Positions 63,213 to 64,000 of a stretch of 64,000 nt of DNA are shown one piece after another. How positions within the stretch are numbered: position 1 is the stretch's first letter; each line of letters begins with the position of its first letter. Below the pieces are notes generated by a model. That model was not told the origin of the DNA. It did not search any database and saw only the letters and a list, made by a program, of their open reading frames with translations. Position numbers and translations under genes: made by a program. This stretch comes from JAAELZ01 sp965237995 (GTDB lineage: Bacteria; Pseudomonadota; Gammaproteobacteria; Arenicellales; Poriferihabitantaceae): the NCBI GenBank assembly GCA_965237995.1, contig CBDEGO010000005.1, positions 323,878 through 387,877 of the forward strand, in the 5' to 3' direction.

Positions 63213-63603
63213 ATGGCCAAGCCACAACAGCGCCTACCTCTCACAACACGGGTTGGAAGTCAGCCCGTGATGGCGATGGGTTTAAATGGATCAGAATTGA
63301 TGATTGTTATCGGTATCGGATTCCTATCGATGATTATCTTTACCATCTTCGGCTTTGTTGTGCTTGGCAAATTCCATTATGGGATTCTGTTTGGGTTTAT
63401 GGCGGCGTTAATAGTGGGTTATGTAGCTAAACTCCTATTTGTCTCCTATAAACGCCAAACTCCCGATGGCTATTTCCAGCAAATTCTTTATCGACTGCAA
63501 CGCGATACGATTGGCAACAAAATGCTCATAACTCACAAAGGGATATGGGATGCGCTGCGAGTGATTAAACGACCAATAACTTACCTAGAACCGAAAATGT
63601 TAA
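63213..63603 (+). CDS. TIGR03750 family conjugal transfer protein
   Basis: Starts MAKPQQRLPLTTRVGSQPVM with the family pattern RVGSQPVMAMGLNGSEL, two helices (MIVIGIGFLSMIIFTIFGFV; GILFGFMAALIVGYV), and YFQQILYRLQRD and THKGIWDALR. As written the frame runs on to 63692, overlapping the next gene by about 95 bases. Removing one A from the run at 63594-63597 would end it at 63603 (EPKC), a normal overlap. Confidence 0.75.
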
Positions 63604-64000
63604 CTAATAACGCCACTCCAAACAGGCCGCTATTCCTGGTACGGCTTATACCCGTGAAACACATACGCTTAAAGCAATTAATCGTGGCTTGATGCTCGTC
63701 ATCATGCTGTTAGCGTTGGCACTTGTCGGCTCTATTGCGCTTTACTGGAATCTCTCTAAGACCGACACCCTATGGATTCCACCGGACACATCCAATGGTG
63801 CATTAGTGCAAAAGAATACACCTGATAAAGCCAATATCTACGGCTTTTCAAACTACATTATGCAGTATTTATATCACTGGCCTACGGACGGATCGGAAAA
63901 TTACAAGAAGAACATTTTTGATCTGTCTTTTTACATTACGCCGAACTTTAAGGCATGGCTAGATAAAGACTATAGCGCCTCATCAAACTTCGCCGGTATT
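63597..64000 (+). CDS. TIGR03746 family ICE protein (PFL_4703-like), partial, frameshifted near the start
   Basis: ATG 63597 gives MLTNNATP; adding one A at the run 63620-63622 continues QAAIPGTAYTRETHTLKAIN, one membrane helix (MLVIMLLALALVGSIALYW), LWIPPDTSNGALV and YGFSNYIMQYLYHWPTDGSE, a clear match to TIGR03746. The gene runs out of the window. Likely a VirB8-like inner-membrane part of the secretion channel. Confidence 0.7.

Overview
The window looks like a chromosome segment of a marine-type gammaproteobacterium. The evidence is hda next to a CDP-alcohol phosphatidyltransferase gene, topA/tpm/kbp-like housekeeping genes of gammaproteobacterial type, and a pyrrolysine-free MttB/GcvT methyl-transfer pair. 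I cannot name the genus. A tandem stack of mobile elements, all inserted at the 3' end of one tRNA-Lys(TTT) gene, has been added to it. The intact tRNA should lie to the right, beyond the window.

Layout: (1) 1-10.3 kb is ordinary chromosome: topA end, kbp/lysM, tpm, hda, a pgsA-like gene, a GcvT-like/MttB-like operon with a divergent LysR regulator, and a fused membrane/beta-propeller protein. (2) 10.4-11.6 kb is decayed sequence ending in a pair of 11-bp-period repeats, as expected for the right end of a lost island. (3) att copy A (11.67 kb) to att copy B (26.46 kb) is island I. Its integrase is missing. It carries a wrecked winged-helix/TPR regulator fused to an IS3 remnant, a broken toxin-antitoxin pair, a NarL-type regulator, a Na/Pi cotransporter, an Aap-type amino-acid ABC transporter, serB, and a second periplasmic binding protein followed by a hybrid histidine kinase. 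(4) att B to att C (44.17 kb) is island II: P4-type integrase, AlpA-like regulator, primase/SF3-helicase replication gene with iteron-like repeats, a type I restriction-modification locus with an FRG-domain gene, small unknown genes, and an XRE regulator. (5) From att C to the window end is the left part of an ICE of the PAPI-1/PFGI-1 family, which is known to use tRNA-Lys and to carry soj/parA at the end opposite the integrase. It has a replication/partition module (ParA, ParB, DUF2857, STY4528, Dam, TIGR03761, DUF3158, SSB, TopB, STY4534) and then the start of the type G transfer module (PilL, TIGR03759, transglycosylase, TIGR03765, TraD, TIGR03747, RAQPRD, TIGR03758, TIGR03745, TIGR03750, TIGR03746).

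The most interesting unexplained signals are in the non-coding DNA of the ICE. They are two 110-bp copies of a putative pseudoknotted RNA with a compensatory base-pair change, three hairpin leaders with a covarying closing pair, an exact 23-bp-period TGTGAC array, and seven copies of a 15-bp palindrome confined to the replication module. The stack also has a strict att geometry: each att copy is preceded by a direct-repeat pair exactly 60 bp away, with a different repeat for each element.

Many genes in the accessory regions (hsdR, hsdS, traD, TIGR03759, TIGR03765 and others) are split by single-base indels, mostly in homopolymers. They cluster at 34.8-37.8 and 56.6-60.4 kb, while neighbouring genes are intact. 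Either the assembly has weak patches or the elements are decaying; the sequence alone cannot decide.
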